From contig DAOWJU010000318.1 of the NCBI GenBank assembly GCA_030640215.1, positions 1 to 9,136 on the forward strand: DNA of 9,136 bases. Direction: 5' to 3'. The stretch comes from Desulfuromonadales bacterium. Lineage in GTDB: Bacteria; Desulfobacterota; Desulfuromonadia; Desulfuromonadales; BM103. Numbering within the stretch: position 1 is the first letter of the stretch; every line of letters begins with the position of its first letter. The notes under the pieces are model-generated. The model was not told the DNA's origin. It saw only the letters and a list, made by a program, of their open reading frames with translations, and searched no databases. Of this stretch, positions 6,901 to 9,136 are shown piece after piece. The position numbers and the translations under genes were made by a program.

Positions 6901-6968
6901 ACTGTATTATTTTAACTGCTGACTGGAATTGTAAACAATCTTCGATATGCTTTTTCCAGTTTTACAGT
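6901..6968 (+). repeat. Nested inverted repeats in the nar leader/promoter region
   Basis: Three concentric dyads share roughly one centre: ACTGTA (6901-6906) with TACAGT (6963-6968), ACTGGAA (6922-6928) with TTCCAGT (6954-6960), and ATTGT (6928-6932) with ACAAT (6935-6939) inside. The perfect palindrome ATTGCAAT follows at 6969-6976. These may be operator sites for a dimeric regulator, or an RNA hairpin in the leader. The rest of the region up to the cytochrome ribosome site (about 6977-7066) is AT-rich with no motif I can name. In AT-rich DNA short dyads also arise by chance. Confidence 0.35.
6905..6913 (+). promoter_or_regulatory. Candidate -10 element for the cytochrome c-narG operon
   Basis: TATTATTTT contains TATTAT (6905-6910) and TATTTT (6908-6913), each at most two changes from TATAAT. 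It lies 19-22 bases downstream of the FNR-like site, which fits an activator-dependent promoter with no good -35. Transcription would start near 6917-6920 and leave a leader of about 160 bases before the cytochrome gene. Confidence 0.35.
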
Positions 6969-7081
6969 ATTGCAATTTAATGTTTTGGATTCTCTTTCAA
7001 ATCAGATCAAAGAATTACCCTTTGCTTTATGAATATAACCGTTGGTTATTTGGCCGTTTCTAACTTGGTGAGGTAGACCTG

Positions 7082-7609
7082 ATGACTAGACAAATGCTGA
7101 ATTGTTTCTCGTTGCTGGCGGTAGGATTACTCCTGCTTGCAACCCCGGGTTGGGCCCAACAGGGAGATCCGCAACGTGGAGAGGACCTGTATGTAGGCAA
7201 CGTCAGTTTTTCCGCGGGTGGGGCTCCTTGCCTGGCTTGTCACGGCATTGCCGGGCATGAGTTGGGCTATGCGGCGGGCGCTAACTACGGTCCTGATTTG
7301 ACTGCGATCTATGAAGATTACGGTGAAGAAGGGGTCGCCGGTGTACTGGAAGATCTTTCTTTCGAAAGTATGGATGCGATTTACGCCGAACGTCCCCTGA
7401 CTGACTCCGAGCGGGCTGACCTGGTGGTTTTTTTTGCTACGGTATCAGAGGGTGTGGCTCCCAGCATTGGTTCAGGTCTGACTCTGCATGTCGCTCTTGT
7501 GACCGCTTTCTTTATGATTTTGATCGGGGTCCTCGGTTGGTGGAGATTAAAGGGTGTTCGACAGCCCCTGGTTGAACGTGCCCGTCATGGCAAGGGAGGG
7601 ACAGTATGA
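7082..7609 (+). CDS. Membrane-anchored monoheme cytochrome c of the nitrate reductase operon
   Basis: A 175-residue c-type cytochrome. A Sec signal peptide (1-25: hydrophobic [13 protein letters not shown], then GWA before QQG) is followed by a small class I-like haem domain with one CLACH site at 50-54 (C50 and C53 thioether ligands, H54 axial). Met97 in [18 protein letters not shown] is the likely sixth ligand. A single transmembrane helix follows at about 133-153, then a basic cytoplasmic tail ([17 protein letters not shown]). The haem domain should thus face the periplasm while tethered to the inner membrane. The ATG at 7082 has GAGG (7070-7073) 8 bases upstream. Its stop overlaps the narG start as ATGA, so the two are coupled. 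Its role is probably electron transfer to or from the membrane part of the nitrate reductase, comparable in position to the NarC cytochrome of Thermus, which however carries two haems. The exact partner is inferred. Confidence 0.88.
   Translation: MTRQMLNCFSLLAVGLLLLATPGWAQQGDPQRGEDLYVGNVSFSAGGAPCLACHGIAGHELGYAAGANYGPDLTAIYEDYGEEGVAGVLEDLSFESMDAIYAERPLTDSERADLVVFFATVSEGVAPSIGSGLTLHVALVTAFFMILIGVLGWWRLKGVRQPLVERARHGKGGTV
7594..7599 (+). promoter_or_regulatory. Ribosome binding site of narG (GGGAGG)
   Basis: GGGAGG sits 6 bases before the ATG at 7606, inside the last codons of the cytochrome gene. It makes this ATG the clear narG start even though the encoded protein has a shorter N-terminus than E. 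coli NarG. Confidence 0.8.
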
Positions 7610-9136
7610 GTTGGATTAAGAATATCATCGACCCCAAGTCTCGTAAGTGGGAAGAGTTTTACCGTAACCGCAGTCAGTGCGACAAAGTTGTGCGTAGCAC
7701 TCACGGCGTTAATTGTACCGGCAGCTGTTCCTGGAACGTCCATGTTAAAGACGGTATCGTCGGCTGGGAACTTCAGGCGACGGATTATCCTGAGCTTGAG
7801 GCTGGACTCCCCCCCTATGAGCCGCGTGGCTGTCAGCGAGGGATCTCATTCTCCTGGTATCTGTATAGCCCGTTGCGGATCAAATATCCCTATCTGCGCG
7901 GGGTATTGAGCGATCTCTGGCGTAAGGCCAAAGCCGAGCACGGTGATCCGGTCAAAGCCTGGGCCTCTATTATGGAAGATGAGGAGAGCCGCAAGAGCTA
8001 TCAGCAGGCGCGTGGTAAAGGTGGTTTCCGGCGTTCCAGTTGGGACGAAGTCGAAGAAATTATTGCTGCCTCGTCGATTTATACGATTAAGAAGTACGGC
8101 GCTGATCGTCTGGTCGGCTTCTCACCGATTCCGGCTATGTCAATGCTCAGTTTCGCGGGTGGCTCGCGTTTCATGCAGTTGATGGGTGGTGCCAACTTGA
8201 GCTTCTACGACTGGTATTGCGACTTGCCGAATGCCTCTCCAGAAATTTGGGGCGAGCAGACCGATGTTGCGGAAAGTGCCGATTGGTTTAACAGTAAATA
8301 CATCGCTGTCATGGGCTCCAATGTTGGCATGACCCGGGCACCGGATGCGCATTTTCTGACCGAAGCTCGCCACAATGGCTCCAAGGTGACAGTCCTTTCT
8401 CCCGATTTCAACTTGACCGCTAAATTTGCCGACTGGTGGCTGCCGACTCATGCCGGGCAGGATGGTGCCTTCTGGATGGCGGTCAACCATGTCATCCTCA
8501 GCGAATTCCACCACAAGGCGAAAACGCCTTATTTCATGGATTATCTGAAACGTTACACGGACACTCCTTTCCTGATTGAACTTCAGGAAAAAGAGGGTGT
8601 TTATACTGCTGGTCGCATGGCCAGAGCCGGTGACCTGGAGCGATACAGCAAAGAAGAAAATGGCGACTTTAAATATCTGGTCTGGGATGAAACCAGCCAG
8701 GAGCCGCGTATGCCGCTGGGAACTCTTGGTTTCCGCTGGCAAGAGAAAAAAGGCGAGTGGAATCTGCAGATGAAGGATGGCCAGGACGGCTCCGACATCG
8801 CTACGGGCCTTTCCCTGCTGGAAGGTAATGAAGATGTTATTCAGGTTGCCTTTGACGATTTTTCTGACGGCAATGTCGTGCAGCGTGGCGTCCCGGTTCG
8901 TTACCTTGAAACCTCTAAAGGCCGGATCGCAGTCACGACTGTCTTCGATCTTATGATGGCCCAGTTTGGTGTTGATCGTGAACTCGAAGGTGCCTATCCT
9001 AAAAGCTATGATGATGAAAGTGTCTACACCCCCGCCTGGCAGGAAAAGCACACCGGTATCGATCGTGCCAATGTTATCCAGTTTGCCAGAGAGTGGGCTG
9101 CGACTGCCGAACAGACCGAAGGTAAGTGCTCGATCA
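7606..9136 (+). CDS. narG: Respiratory nitrate reductase catalytic subunit NarG (N-terminal 510 residues, 3' end outside window)
   Basis: Reading on from the ATG at 7606, the frame stays open to the window end (510 codons) and aligns along its length with E. coli NarG, the bis-MGD molybdoenzyme that reduces nitrate to nitrite (about 1200-1250 residues when complete). The FS0 [4Fe-4S] ligands are present as [10 protein letters not shown] (H33, C37, C41) and RGCQRG (C76); H33 corresponds to E. coli His49, the unusual histidine ligand. The molybdenum-ligand aspartate is D206 in WYCDLP, matching E. coli Asp222. Other conserved blocks are [16 protein letters not shown] (171-186) and [13 protein letters not shown] (215-227). 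The N-terminus is about 17 residues shorter than that of E. coli and has no twin-arginine motif, so a cytoplasm-facing enzyme is expected. narH, narJ and narI would normally follow but lie outside the window. MoeA and MobA encoded next door would supply its cofactor. Confidence 0.95.
   Translation, partial: MSWIKNIIDPKSRKWEEFYRNRSQCDKVVRSTHGVNCTGSCSWNVHVKDGIVGWELQATDYPELEAGLPPYEPRGCQRGISFSWYLYSPLRIKYPYLRGVLSDLWRKAKAEHGDPVKAWASIMEDEESRKSYQQARGKGGFRRSSWDEVEEIIAASSIYTIKKYGADRLVGFSPIPAMSMLSFAGGSRFMQLMGGANLSFYDWYCDLPNASPEIWGEQTDVAESADWFNSKYIAVMGSNVGMTRAPDAHFLTEARHNGSKVTVLSPDFNLTAKFADWWLPTHAGQDGAFWMAVNHVILSEFHHKAKTPYFMDYLKRYTDTPFLIELQEKEGVYTAGRMARAGDLERYSKEENGDFKYLVWDETSQEPRMPLGTLGFRWQEKKGEWNLQMKDGQDGSDIATGLSLLEGNEDVIQVAFDDFSDGNVVQRGVPVRYLETSKGRIAVTTVFDLMMAQFGVDRELEGAYPKSYDDESVYTPAWQEKHTGIDRANVIQFAREWAATAEQTEGKCSI

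Noticed and set aside
6997..7010. Second FNR site ending in GATCAA
   Set aside because: Only the right half-site matches; the left half (TCAAA) does not resemble TTGAT.
7050..7069. Sigma-54 promoter (TGGCCG ... TTGG)
   Set aside because: The spacing between the GG and the second element is too long, and the -12 GC is missing.
8140..9051. A 303-codon open frame on the minus strand
   Set aside because: It lies wholly antisense to a clearly conserved part of narG and has no domain or ribosome site I recognise. It is best explained as a codon-bias shadow.

Overview
The window carries genes for molybdenum uptake, molybdenum cofactor maturation and respiratory nitrate reduction. These point to an anaerobic or facultatively anaerobic Gram-negative respirer. 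The gene set (a MobA-MobB fusion, a short ModE-like regulator, ModABC and MoeA beside a membrane-anchored cytochrome c and NarG) and the moderate GC suggest Desulfuromonadota (Geobacter/Desulfuromonas-like). That assignment is an inference from gene content, not a match I could run.

Layout. Bases 1-140 hold the tail of an unrecognised + strand gene. Bases 141-433 carry no convincing gene but contain several inverted repeats, and lead into a + strand WYL-family transcriptional regulator (434-1453). Its 3' end overlaps by 15 bp the end of a convergent six-gene minus-strand operon. Read 5'->3', that operon is mobAB fusion (from about 6814), short ModE-like regulator, modA, modB, modC and moeA (ending at 1439). 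All five junctions within it overlap (4, 1, 1, 4 and 14 bp), so it looks tightly translationally coupled.

An AT-rich divergent intergenic region (about 6815-7081) separates this operon from a + strand nitrate reductase operon. That operon begins with a C-terminally anchored monoheme cytochrome c (7082-7609), which overlaps by 4 bp a narG reading frame that runs off the window end (7606-9136, 510 codons, uninterrupted). The divergent region contains a near-consensus FNR/CRP-family site (TTGAT-ATAG-GTCAA, 6872-6885) with a plausible -10 element downstream on the nar side, and a set of nested inverted repeats in the presumed nar leader.

How the genes fit together. ModABC would import molybdate (or tungstate). 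MoeA would insert the metal into molybdopterin. MobA would attach GMP to give the bis-MGD cofactor, with MobB as GTP-binding accessory. The NarG encoded next door is a bis-MGD enzyme that would use that cofactor. The cytochrome c is a likely additional electron carrier for the nitrate reductase. The window therefore reads as one functional island for building and supplying a nitrate reductase, with an oxygen-responsive regulator probably acting between the two halves. I did not find a completely unknown system. The less ordinary points are the cytochrome/NarG coupling, the regulator without a sensor domain, and the structured leaders.
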